NCBI GenBank assembly: GCA_047972265.1
Contig: JBKEAM010000137.1
Location: forward strand, 1 to 28,854
DNA: 28,854 bases
Origin: JAAYCI01 sp047972265
GTDB taxonomy: Bacteria; Bacillota; Clostridia; Oscillospirales; Ruminococcaceae
Direction of reading: 5' to 3'
The stretch's first letter is position 1, and every line of letters begins with the position of its first letter. A program made the position numbers and the translations under genes. Shown here piece by piece: positions 14,406-22,105 of this stretch. Below the pieces are notes generated by a model. It searched no databases. It saw nothing but the letters and a program-made list of their open reading frames with translations, and was not told where the DNA came from.

Positions 14406-16001
14406 TTATAAATGCTCGGTGGCGGCGCGCTGTACAGTTAAGCCGCTTTTGTAGCGGGCCATATACCCTGCAAAGCCTTCTACATCTGTTGCCACGGGCT
14501 GTACACGGTCTAACTTTGCAGTTGCAAACACATGCTTATTTAGGTAATCTTCCAGCGCTTCGTCGTTTTGCTTGTTTACAGTATAGGCGGCTAGCAGCGC
14601 AATGCCCCATGCCCCGCCCTCACCGGCAGATTCCATTACGGCCACCGGCACGTTTAGCGCGGCAGCCATTAGCTGCTGGCCAACACCCTTGGCTTTAAAC
14701 AGGCCGCCGTGGCCCATTATTTGCGCCAAGGTAACATGTTCTTTTTCGGTAAGGGTATCCATGGCTATTTTTAGGGTTGCCATGGCAGAAAAAAGGATGT
14801 TGCGCATAAAGTTGGGCAGGTTAAAGTTGGCGTTTGGCGTACGTACAAAAAGCGGGCGCCCCTCTTCTAAAGCGGTAACGGGCTCCCCCGAGTAATAGTT
14901 GTAGCTTAGCAAACCGCCGCAATCTGGGTCGCCTTTCAGCGCTTCGTTATACAAGGCGTCATACAATGCGGGTTTGCTTATGCTTGCGCCGGATAAATCC
15001 AAAACCTGCTGAAAAATCCCCACCCATGCATCTAAATCACCAGTGCAGTTGTTGGCGTGCGCCATTGCAACAGGGCGCCCTGCGGGGGTGGTTACCATGT
15101 CAATTTCGGGGTATACCTTGCTCAGCATTTTTTCCAGCACAACCATTGCAAAAATAGAGGTACCGGCCGAAACGTTCCCCGTATTTTTGTCTATGCTGTT
15201 GGTGGCAACCATGCCGGTGCCGGCATCGCCCTCGGGCGGGCACATAGCAATGCCTGCGGGCAAAACGCCGGTGGGGTCTAGTAGTTTTGCGCCCTCGGCG
15301 GTTAGGTGGCCCGCATCATCGCCTGCTACCAATACCTTTGGCAGTACGGCGGGCAGTGTCCATACATAGCCCTTTTCTTGCATAAGGCCAGCATACAAAG
15401 CCAGCATGCCTTCATCGTAGTTGTTGGTGGTGCTGTCTATTGGGAACATACCCGAGGCATCGCCGATGCCAAGCACTTTTTCGCCGGTTAATTTCCAGTG
15501 CACATAACCCGACAGGGTGGTTAAAAAGTCTACATTTGCAACATGTGCTTCGCCGTTTAACACAGCCTGGTGCAGGTGGGCAATGCTCCAGCGCTGGGGA
15601 ATATTAAACGAAAACACCTCGGTGAGGGCTTTGGCAGCCTGCTCTGTGGTGGTGTTACGCCAGGTGCGAAACTCTGCCAGTTGGCTGCCGTTTTTATCAA
15701 AAGGGATATACCCATGCATCATGGCAGAAATACCAATGCCGCCCACTGTTTTTAAGGGCACATTGTACTTTTGCTGCACATCTTGCGCCAGTGCCGCATA
15801 ACTTGTTTGCAGCCCGGTCCACACATCCTCTAAGCGGTAGGTCCATATACCGTTTTCAAGGCGGTTTTCCCAGTTGTAGCCGCCCGATGCAATCGGTTCA
15901 TGGTTCTGCCCAATCAAAACGGCCTTGATGCGGGTAGAGCCAAGTTCGATGCCAAGCGAGGTTTTTCCTTCTTCAATCCATCGAGTTATTTCAGCGCTCA
16001 T
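14406..16001 (-). CDS. FGGY-family carbohydrate kinase (xylulokinase-like)
   Basis: The 531-residue sugar kinase has phosphate-1 motif SLGIELGSTRIKAVLIG (about 15-31), substrate-side block GGIGISAMMHGYIPFD, LTGEKVLGIGDASGMFPID, the catalytic-type Asp in PPEGDAGTGMVATNS, and nucleotide motif GNVSAGTSIFA. These are typical of COG1070 FGGY kinases, which phosphorylate a ketose or sugar alcohol with ATP in the cytosol. The exact sugar is not readable from sequence. ATG 16001 has AGGGG nine bases upstream; an upstream TTG is less likely. It lies beyond the IclR gene and behind its own leader with a 14-bp hairpin, so it is probably a separately controlled unit of the same catabolic locus. Confidence 0.85.
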   Translation of the reverse strand: MSAEITRWIEEGKTSLGIELGSTRIKAVLIGQNHEPIASGGYNWENRLENGIWTYRLEDVWTGLQTSYAALAQDVQQKYNVPLKTVGGIGISAMMHGYIPFDKNGSQLAEFRTWRNTTTEQAAKALTEVFSFNIPQRWSIAHLHQAVLNGEAHVANVDFLTTLSGYVHWKLTGEKVLGIGDASGMFPIDSTTNNYDEGMLALYAGLMQEKGYVWTLPAVLPKVLVAGDDAGHLTAEGAKLLDPTGVLPAGIAMCPPEGDAGTGMVATNSIDKNTGNVSAGTSIFAMVVLEKMLSKVYPEIDMVTTPAGRPVAMAHANNCTGDLDAWVGIFQQVLDLSGASISKPALYDALYNEALKGDPDCGGLLSYNYYSGEPVTALEEGRPLFVRTPNANFNLPNFMRNILFSAMATLKIAMDTLTEKEHVTLAQIMGHGGLFKAKGVGQQLMAAALNVPVAVMESAGEGGAWGIALLAAYTVNKQNDEALEDYLNKHVFATAKLDRVQPVATDVEGFAGYMARYKSGLTVQRAATEHL

Positions 16002-16034
16002 TTTCAAATTCCCCTGTCCATTCTTTTATATATA

Positions 16035-16067
16035 GTAGATATGCCCGCCAAAAGCGGGCATATCTAC
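16035..16067 (-). other. Perfect 14-bp hairpin in the kinase leader
   Basis: Stem GTAGATATGCCCGC / GCGGGCATATCTAC around a five-base CAAAA loop (as read on plus), ending 33 bases before the kinase ATG. No T-run follows on the minus strand, so it is not a standard terminator. It could be an operator, mRNA stabiliser or protein-binding leader structure. Confidence 0.6.
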
Positions 16068-16092
16068 CACAAGTACCAAGTAAGCGGCGGGT

Positions 16093-16098
16093 ATTATA
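16093..16098 (-). promoter_or_regulatory. Possible -10 of the kinase promoter inside a small palindrome
   Basis: Minus-strand TATAAT is framed by CGGGT and ACCCG arms (16088-16103). The -35 is poor (TTAAAA-like). RNA from here would carry the 14-bp hairpin in its leader of about 85 bases. Confidence 0.35.
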
Positions 16099-16159
16099 AC
16101 CCGGCCCAGCCAAACTTTTTAACAAATACCATAAAGATTTACTGCAAAATCAAACAATG

Positions 16160-16250
16160 CAATTGGGGGTTTTTAATTAAAGATGTGCCCGATAGTGCGG
16201 GATATGTATTTAATATACCATACTTTTTATAGCGAGAGTACCCCCAATTG
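16160..16250. repeat. 11-bp inverted repeat enclosing 69 bases
   Basis: CAATTGGGGGT (16160-16170) and ACCCCCAATTG (16240-16250) are perfect inverted copies. The enclosed part holds CCCG/CGGG (16188-16201) and GTAT/ATAC mini-stems. It lies between the IclR gene end and the kinase promoter. It may be a paired operator or a structured RNA; I recognise no known riboswitch. Confidence 0.5.
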
Positions 16251-16281
16251 ATAAAAGTAACAGGCAGGATGAATAAAACCG

Positions 16282-16310
16282 AAAAAAAGCGGCAGGCTAC
16301 AGTATCCGCT
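16282..16310 (-). terminator. Possible terminator overlapping the IclR gene end
   Basis: Minus-strand AGCGG, 13-base loop, CCGCT followed by a run of T. The stem begins in the last codons of the IclR gene. The loop is large and the stem short. Confidence 0.4.
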
Positions 16311-17064
16311 CTCTCAGCGCAAGGGCAGTTTCTTTCATTATGTGCGAATATTCGCGTATTTTTTCTTCGGATGAAAAATCTAAATTGGGCGAGGACATGC
16401 TAAATGCCCCATACAATTTATTAGAAGTTGTAATAACAGGCACACCCATGCAAAGCGAACCATACTCGTGCTCTTCGCGGTCTAAAGAAAAGCCCTGCTT
16501 GCGCACCGTAATAATTTCATCCCGCAGTTTCTGCTCGTCAATAATGGTGTGCTCTGTAAAAGGCACACGCTCTATCTGCAGTACCTTTTCAAGTTCGTCC
16601 GGCGGCAGGTGCGCCATCATTGATTTACCAAGAGAGGTGCAGTAAAGCGGTGCGGTTTCACCAATAATTGTGCGGTAAGGGTAGTTGTAGGCCTTTACCG
16701 GGGGATGGCAGTTGCACAGATAAAACACGCTGGAGTCGCGGTATATTGCAAAATAGGTAATTACATTAAGCCGCTTAGAAATATCCTGCATAATATCGTG
16801 AAACATACGCTCGTAGCCAAGGCGCTCGTTGATAATAAAAGAATACTCCAAAAGTTTAAGCCCCAGCGTGTAACGCCCGGTTTCGGGGTTTTGGTCTAAA
16901 TAACCCAATTGTTCAAATGTAGATACGATATTGCTTACACTGCTTTTGCCAATGTCCAGCATTTTGCTGATTTGTGTAACACCCAGCTCGGGATTTTTGG
17001 AGTTAAAACACTCCAGTACCTTTAAAGCTTTTGCCAAAGATTTTACTTTGGAATCTTCCATCAT
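16297..17064 (-). CDS. IclR-family transcriptional regulator
   Basis: The 256-residue regulator has an N-terminal winged HTH (VKSLAKALKVLECFNSKNPELGVTQISKMLDIGKSSVSNIVSTFEQLGYL, about 7-56) and a C-terminal GAF-like IclR effector domain (about 75-250) with CTSLGKSMMAHLPPDELEKVL and the late GVPVITTSNKLYGAFSMSSP block. I chose ATG 17064 (a second ATG follows at once) because AGGTG precedes it and it gives the usual family length; the longer frame from 17118 adds an unlikely basic tail. IclR regulators sense small metabolites. Its position inside the sugar locus makes it the probable regulator of the transport/catabolic operon and perhaps of the kinase gene. Confidence 0.9.
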   Translation of the reverse strand: MMEDSKVKSLAKALKVLECFNSKNPELGVTQISKMLDIGKSSVSNIVSTFEQLGYLDQNPETGRYTLGLKLLEYSFIINERLGYERMFHDIMQDISKRLNVITYFAIYRDSSVFYLCNCHPPVKAYNYPYRTIIGETAPLYCTSLGKSMMAHLPPDELEKVLQIERVPFTEHTIIDEQKLRDEIITVRKQGFSLDREEHEYGSLCMGVPVITTSNKLYGAFSMSSPNLDFSSEEKIREYSHIMKETALALRERIL

Positions 17065-17198
17065 TATGTTGCACCTACCATTTTTATTTATGCTTTTAAC
17101 AAAGCATTTGCCAAACATTTTGGCTGTACAGCATTTTTGGGAGAGCCGCTATCATGCATTTTTAATTTGCCAGTATTAAACTTAATTGCATTTAAACC

Positions 17199-17256
17199 GG
17201 GCTAATTTTAAATGTTTTTAAATTAGCCCTTGTAAAACCGCCGTAAAAGCGATTTT
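17199..17256 (-). terminator. Hairpins downstream of the catabolic operon
   Basis: Two stems follow the dehydrogenase gene in its direction. AAAATCGC/GCGGTTTT (17234-17256) comes first. A 13-bp arm pair GGGCTAATTT.AAA / TTTAAATTAGCCC (17199-17229) follows. Neither has a long T-run, so termination is plausible but not certain. The second could also be an operator before iclR. Confidence 0.45.
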
Positions 17257-17341
17257 TATGCCATTTATAATAAATAATATTAATATTTATTTATCTCTAT
17301 TATATATTGTTAAATACTGTTTGAAAAGACGCTGTAAAACC

Positions 17342-18298
17342 CTAAACTAATTTGTTAACAGGCGTTTTTCCGTTAAAAACATCCAACAGTGCCTGCGTGG
17401 TTAACAGGCCAACATTTTCGTAAGTTGCGTAGGTTTCGGCCGCGGTATGGGGGGTGGCAATAAAGTTATCCAGCGCAAACAAGGGGCTTGCTGTATTTGC
17501 GGGCTCCTCCTCAAAAACGTCCGAAGCCGCCACACTTAATTTGCCTCCGGTAAGCGCCCGGTAAAGGGCAGTTTCGTCTACCAGTGCACCGCGGGCGGTG
17601 TTAATAAATATGGCTCCGGCCTTCATTTGAGCAAAGGCTTCGTCATTCATGCTGTGTTTAGTTTCGGGCAGGCTGGGCAGGTGCATGCTGATAATATCCG
17701 CTTGCTGCAAAACCTGCTGCATGGGTACCATGGTTACACCCAGTTCGTCTGCCGCAGTTTGGTTTGGGTACAGGTCGTAAGCAATAAGGCTTACACCAAA
17801 GCCGCCCAGCTTTTTGGCAACTTTTTGCGCAATATCGCCAAAGCCAAGCAGGCCAACGGTTTGCCCCGCTAAATCGCGCCCCATAAATCGCTCCCACTTG
17901 CCCTCGCGGGTGGTGCGGTTAAGGTTTGGTATGTTGCGCAGGCAGGTTAGCATTAAGCCAACGGCAAGCTCTGCCACAGGGCTAGAGTTCATGCCTTTGG
18001 CATTGCTTACCACAACGCCGTGGGCTTTGGCGCTTTGCAGGTCAATATTATCTACCCCAACCCCAAAGCGGGCAATTGCCTTTAGGTTTGCAGCCTTGGC
18101 AAAAATGGTTTCGTCCCAGGTATCTACCCCGGCAACCACGCCCTCAATTTCTGGTACAATGGCAAGCAGCTCGTCTTGTGTAAAAGGACGACCCAAGTTG
18201 TTTTCTATAATTTCAACATCATTGCTTTCCAGCAGCGCTTTGGCCTTTTGGCAGTAGGTAGAATAGCCGGTGGCGCTTACCAGTACTTTTTTAGCCAT
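17342..18298 (-). CDS. D-isomer 2-hydroxyacid dehydrogenase (SerA/GhrB-like)
   Basis: The 318-residue NAD(P)-dependent dehydrogenase has the catalytic/dinucleotide-fold arrangement of the family: ARFGVGVDNID (76-86), nucleotide motif GLLGFGDIAQ (149-158), catalytic Arg236 (NTARGALVDE), Glu265 (DVFEEEP) and His284 (TPHTAAET). The third Gly of GxGxxG is Ala157, a tolerated variant. It would interconvert a 2-keto acid and a D-2-hydroxy acid, for example hydroxypyruvate/glycerate or a sugar-acid-derived product. The true substrate is unknown. It is the last gene of the operon, 43 bases after the aldolase gene, with AAAGGA before the ATG. Confidence 0.88.
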   Translation of the reverse strand: MAKKVLVSATGYSTYCQKAKALLESNDVEIIENNLGRPFTQDELLAIVPEIEGVVAGVDTWDETIFAKAANLKAIARFGVGVDNIDLQSAKAHGVVVSNAKGMNSSPVAELAVGLMLTCLRNIPNLNRTTREGKWERFMGRDLAGQTVGLLGFGDIAQKVAKKLGGFGVSLIAYDLYPNQTAADELGVTMVPMQQVLQQADIISMHLPSLPETKHSMNDEAFAQMKAGAIFINTARGALVDETALYRALTGGKLSVAASDVFEEEPANTASPLFALDNFIATPHTAAETYATYENVGLLTTQALLDVFNGKTPVNKLV

Positions 18299-18341
18299 AG
18301 TAAAGTTCCTTTCTGCAATCTTGGTTTTAAAGCAGGGCAGC

Positions 18342-19250
18342 TTACAGGGCGTTGTACTCTTCTAGAATTTTGGCAACCCGGGCTATCTGCTCTTTGCCAA
18401 AAGATAAGCTGCTTTGCCGCATCCAGTGACTGCCGCGTCCCTCTAACTCGCAAACTGTTTTAATGGCGGCATTTCCGTTTTTGTAACCGGAGCCATGAAT
18501 GATTTTATATAATACATTAATTTTGGCCTGGCATGCCATAATTTTTTGTGCGTCGTTTGCCAAAAAGGCGTTGTACATCTCCACATAAGGCTCTGCTTTG
18601 GCATTGCTAAGGCCCGATACAGCACCGTTTGCGCCGCACAAAAACGAGGGGGCGCACAGGTAGTCTTCGCCCTGTATCCAAGAAAAGTCTGCACTGCGCT
18701 GGCCAAACAAACCACGGCTAAACTGGCAAAAATCGCCGGAAGAATCTTTAACGCCCGCAATATTATCCAGTTGGCTCAGCTCGGTAACGGTATCAATATC
18801 AATGGGGTTGGAAGTTGCCGAGGGAATGTTGTACACAATAACAGGTGCAGAAGAATGTGCCGCAACCTGGCGGTAATGGTCTTTAATAACGCTTTGGTCG
18901 GCCCCATGATAATACGGGGTGGTAGAAACAATATAGTCGGCGTCGCAGCCGCTTAAATAATCCATATCCTTTAGCACGGCGCGTGTGTTTGAGTTAATAA
19001 CTGCCAGGCAGATAAAAAGATCTTTGCCGACAACACTGCGCACACAGTTGTACACGTCCTTCTTTTCTTCAATGCTAAGGTATGCGCCCTCGCCTGTGCC
19101 GCCACAGGCAAATATGCCGTGCACACCTACATCTTTTAAGTATTGTGCCTGTTTTTCAAGAAGAGAAAAATTGATGTCGCCATTCTCGTTCATCGGGGTT
19201 ACTATGGCGGGTACAATTCCGTGCAGCTTTTGTGTTGTGTTTGTTACCAT
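18342..19250 (-). CDS. DHDPS/NAL-family class I aldolase
   Basis: The 302-residue (beta/alpha)8 lyase has GGTGEG (50-55), catalytic Tyr140 (VIVYNIP) and Schiff-base Lys168 (AGVKDSSGD). These define the dihydrodipicolinate synthase/N-acetylneuraminate lyase superfamily, which also contains 2-keto-3-deoxy-gluconate and related sugar-acid aldolases. Beside sugar transport genes, a catabolic aldolase releasing pyruvate is more likely than lysine synthesis; that is inference from context. AAAGGAGA precedes the ATG, 16 bases after the SDR stop, so the two are tightly coupled. No sugar-acid dehydratase gene is present in the window to feed a KDG-type route. Confidence 0.88.
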   Translation of the reverse strand: MVTNTTQKLHGIVPAIVTPMNENGDINFSLLEKQAQYLKDVGVHGIFACGGTGEGAYLSIEEKKDVYNCVRSVVGKDLFICLAVINSNTRAVLKDMDYLSGCDADYIVSTTPYYHGADQSVIKDHYRQVAAHSSAPVIVYNIPSATSNPIDIDTVTELSQLDNIAGVKDSSGDFCQFSRGLFGQRSADFSWIQGEDYLCAPSFLCGANGAVSGLSNAKAEPYVEMYNAFLANDAQKIMACQAKINVLYKIIHGSGYKNGNAAIKTVCELEGRGSHWMRQSSLSFGKEQIARVAKILEEYNAL

Positions 19251-19266
19251 TATTATAATTCTCCTT

Positions 19267-19998
19267 TTACCAACGGTTAAATCCGCGCATTGTTAATACT
19301 TGGCTGTTCATCCCGGCAGATAAATCACTTGCCAAGAAAAGTACTCCGTTTGCTATGGTTGCAGGCTCAAACAAATCTCCGCCTGCCTGTAAAATAAATT
19401 CACGACGTTCCGATTTTTGGAATAACTCGGTATCAATGGGGCCGGGGCAAATTGCGTTTACGCGCAGGCCCTTGTCCCGCATTTCGTCGCCCAAAGACAT
19501 GGTAAGCGCCAGCAGCGCAGCCTTAGAGGCCGAATAGGCCGAGCTGCCCGGCAGCCCGCGCAGGGCGGCAGCCGAGCATACGTTTACAATGTTGCCGCTT
19601 TTTTGCTCTGCCATTTTGGGCAAAAAGGTTTTTGTTGTCATAACGGCGGTGGTAAGGTTTACGGTCATTATCTGATTCCATGTTTCCATGGGCATATCTA
19701 TCAAGGGCATTTCTTTAGACATTCCCGCATTGTTTACCAAAATATCAATTTGCCCGTGCTTGCCCAACACAAAATCCCGCAGGGCCTCTACCTCTTTGGG
19801 GCTGGTCAGGTCTGCCACAAAAAAGCTGGGTTTGTGGGTGTATTGGGTAATGCTCTCGGTGGCGTCTATCAGGGGTTGTTCAACATTGCCAGCCAAAACA
19901 ACTTTGGCGCCCTCGTTTGCAAAAAGGGTTGCAATGGCCTTGCCAAGCCCGGTGCCTGCGCCGGTTACTACGGCAACTTTGTTTTCAAGTGTTTTCAT
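19267..19998 (-). CDS. Short-chain dehydrogenase/reductase (SDR)
   Basis: The 243-residue classical SDR has nucleotide motif TGAGTGLG (12-19), NNAG (89-92), catalytic Ser142, Tyr155 and Lys159 (YSASK), and the late ICPGPIDTELF block. The fold binds NAD(H) or NADP(H) and oxidises or reduces a hydroxyl or ketone. In this operon it probably acts on the imported sugar, sugar alcohol or sugar acid before aldol cleavage, as in gluconate 5-dehydrogenase or KduD-like steps. That is inference. AGAGGC precedes the ATG. The gene lies 21 bases after the second permease gene. Confidence 0.88.
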   Translation of the reverse strand: MKTLENKVAVVTGAGTGLGKAIATLFANEGAKVVLAGNVEQPLIDATESITQYTHKPSFFVADLTSPKEVEALRDFVLGKHGQIDILVNNAGMSKEMPLIDMPMETWNQIMTVNLTTAVMTTKTFLPKMAEQKSGNIVNVCSAAALRGLPGSSAYSASKAALLALTMSLGDEMRDKGLRVNAICPGPIDTELFQKSERREFILQAGGDLFEPATIANGVLFLASDLSAGMNSQVLTMRGFNRW

Positions 19999-20019
19999 CT
20001 GTAGCCTCTTTCTTTTGTT

Positions 20020-21051
20020 TTATCCGCTTACTTCTTTGTTCAGGCGTTTTTCCTGCAAAATATCCATATAGTAGTTAAATACCATAAACAAAATCATCAA
20101 TGCGCCAATTACCAGCTTGTTGTAGTAAGAGTTAATTTGCCGGTACTGGGTAAGGGTGGTTGTAATCAGCTGTATCAGCATGGTGGCAATTACCACACCC
20201 TCTACACGGCCCTGTCCGCCGCTTGGGTTAATGCCGCCAATCATGCAAATAAGCACGCCCAATAGTGCATAGCTGCTGCCGTTAACCATGTTTACAGAGT
20301 TAAAACGTCCCACCATAATCATTCCGCCCAAAACGCTCATGCAGGCGGCAATAATGTAAGGCTTAAAAATAATATCGCGGCTGTTAATGCCTGCATACTT
20401 AGAGGCCAGCATGCTGGTGCCCGACAGGTACAGGCGCAGGCCAAAGCTGGTTTTGTACAGTATAAATGCCATGGCTATTGCGCAAACGGCATATACAATA
20501 ATGGTAAGGGGGATGGGCCCAAAGCTTGTTGTAACCAAGGCTTGGTACGCAGCAGGTACGCCTCCAACGGTAGTGCCCCTTGTAAGTATCATGCCAATAC
20601 CGGTGTAAAAAGAGCCGGTACCAATGGTGGCAATAAAGGCGGGGATTTCCATTTTGTAAATTAAAAATGCATTAAAGGCACCACACAATGCGCCTAGCAT
20701 CAGCGCAATGATAAACGAGAGAATAATGCCAATAACGGTGCGCCCGCCGCTGGCGCCCTCCTGTATAAAGCTGCGCATAAAAAAGATGGCAATGGCAGAA
20801 GAAAGGTTGGCTGTACCCACTACCGAAAGGTCTATCCGGCCAGAAATACGGGTAAGCATAATGCCCAGCGCAAGAATGCCAAATTCGGGCATTTGCCGCA
20901 GCATATTAATAACCACGGGGCCGCTTAAAATCTGCCAGTCTTTGCTAAAACCAGATAGTAGAAGAACAGCCGCAAACAGTATAACCAACCGCACGGTATG
21001 TGCGTTTTTAACAGGGCGCTTAAGCGTTTTTTTTGTGCCGCTGTTTTTCAT
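20020..21051 (-). CDS. Sugar ABC transporter permease (RbsC/LsrD type)
   Basis: The 343-residue membrane protein has about nine or ten hydrophobic helices and the family blocks LTRISGRIDLSVVGTANLSSAI, CGAFNAFLIYKMEIPAFIATIGTGSFYTGIGM and GGINPSGGQGRVEGVVIATMLIQLI. These belong to the BPD_transp_2 permeases of ribose/AI-2/rhamnose-type importers. It starts in a TAATG overlap with the first permease gene, so the two are translationally coupled and likely form a heterodimeric channel as in LsrCD. AAAGGAG lies upstream. Confidence 0.9.
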   Translation of the reverse strand: MKNSGTKKTLKRPVKNAHTVRLVILFAAVLLLSGFSKDWQILSGPVVINMLRQMPEFGILALGIMLTRISGRIDLSVVGTANLSSAIAIFFMRSFIQEGASGGRTVIGIILSFIIALMLGALCGAFNAFLIYKMEIPAFIATIGTGSFYTGIGMILTRGTTVGGVPAAYQALVTTSFGPIPLTIIVYAVCAIAMAFILYKTSFGLRLYLSGTSMLASKYAGINSRDIIFKPYIIAACMSVLGGMIMVGRFNSVNMVNGSSYALLGVLICMIGGINPSGGQGRVEGVVIATMLIQLITTTLTQYRQINSYYNKLVIGALMILFMVFNYYMDILQEKRLNKEVSG

Positions 21052-22103
21052 TAGGCTTCTTCTCCTTTCGCCAGCAGTTGTTCCTGCTCTCTGCGTTTAA
21101 TGCGCTTTCTGCGCTCCATAAATACCTGCAAACTAGAAAGGCTGATGCCCAAAATAATAACTATGCCCGTTGCGGCGTTGGCCCAGTAGGGAGACAGCCC
21201 AAGCAAAAGCAGGCTGTTTGTAAGTATGGTTAAAAATACGGTGCCCAAAATGGCGCCGCTAAGCGTGCCAACGCCGCCTGTAATGCGCACGCCACCCAAA
21301 ACAACGCCCGCAATAATGGTCATTTCGGTGCCATCGGTAAACACGGTGTTTAGTATGCGGGTGTTAATTACACGATTGTAACCGGCAATACCTGCAATGC
21401 CGCCCGCCATAGCATATACTAGCGTTTGCAGAGCCAGTACGTTAAAGCCCACGCGCGAGGCTGCGTCGCGGTTGCCGCCTATGGAATACAGCCCGCGGCC
21501 AATCATGGTTTTGTTCATGATAAACCACGCAAGGCCAATAATAATAATGGTGGTAATTGCCAGCGCGGGCAGTGTGGCCGAAATATCGCTTTTAGGGTTG
21601 GTAACGGTGAGCAGATAGGTGCGAGACCATTTGTTTAAATTTTCGGGAAGGTTAAAGGTAAGGTTTTTAAGCGGCCCAAACAAAATGCCCCAGTATAGGT
21701 TAGAGGTACCCAAGGTAACAATCATGGCAGGCAGTTTGTAGTAGCTGATTAAAAACCCGTTTAACGCGCCAAAAAGGCCGCCAATCAGCAGGCACATCAG
21801 GTAACCTACCAGCACATTGCCGCCGTCATCGGGTGTAATATTAATTTGGCTTACAACAACAATGTAAGAGGTAAGGGCCGAAATGGCGGGAAACGAAAGG
21901 TCTATACCGCCCGACACAAGAACCATATAGGTGCCCACGGCAAAGGTACAGGGGGTAATACTGGCGCGCAGCATATCTACCAGGTTGTTCGAATCGAAAA
22001 ACTGGCCGCTTTGTGCCTGAATAACCAGCCCCAATACAAGGATTGCCACCACCATAAAAAACTCGTGCCGCGAAAACGTTTCTTTCAGTGACTTTGTTCT
22101 CAT
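21051..22103 (-). CDS. Sugar ABC transporter permease (RbsC/LsrC type)
   Basis: The 350-residue permease has about ten hydrophobic segments. Family blocks are TYMVLVSGGIDLSFPAISALTSYI, GALNGFLISYYKLPAMIVTLGTSNLYWGI and GGVRITGGVGTLSGAILGTVFLTIL. I chose ATG 22103, three bases after the ATPase stop, because GGGAG lies eight bases upstream; an in-frame ATG at 22121 has no ribosome site. A charged C-terminal tail (ERRKRIKRREQEQLLAKGEEA) follows the last helix. With the second permease it forms the membrane pore for the substrate delivered by the lipoprotein encoded at 23798-24826. Confidence 0.9.
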   Translation of the reverse strand: MRTKSLKETFSRHEFFMVVAILVLGLVIQAQSGQFFDSNNLVDMLRASITPCTFAVGTYMVLVSGGIDLSFPAISALTSYIVVVSQINITPDDGGNVLVGYLMCLLIGGLFGALNGFLISYYKLPAMIVTLGTSNLYWGILFGPLKNLTFNLPENLNKWSRTYLLTVTNPKSDISATLPALAITTIIIIGLAWFIMNKTMIGRGLYSIGGNRDAASRVGFNVLALQTLVYAMAGGIAGIAGYNRVINTRILNTVFTDGTEMTIIAGVVLGGVRITGGVGTLSGAILGTVFLTILTNSLLLLGLSPYWANAATGIVIILGISLSSLQVFMERRKRIKRREQEQLLAKGEEA

Positions 22104-22105
22104 TT

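Noticed and set aside
16160..16250. Known riboswitch class
   Set aside because: Paired arms and inner stems are present, but no conserved core of a class I know was recognised, so it is listed only as an inverted repeat.
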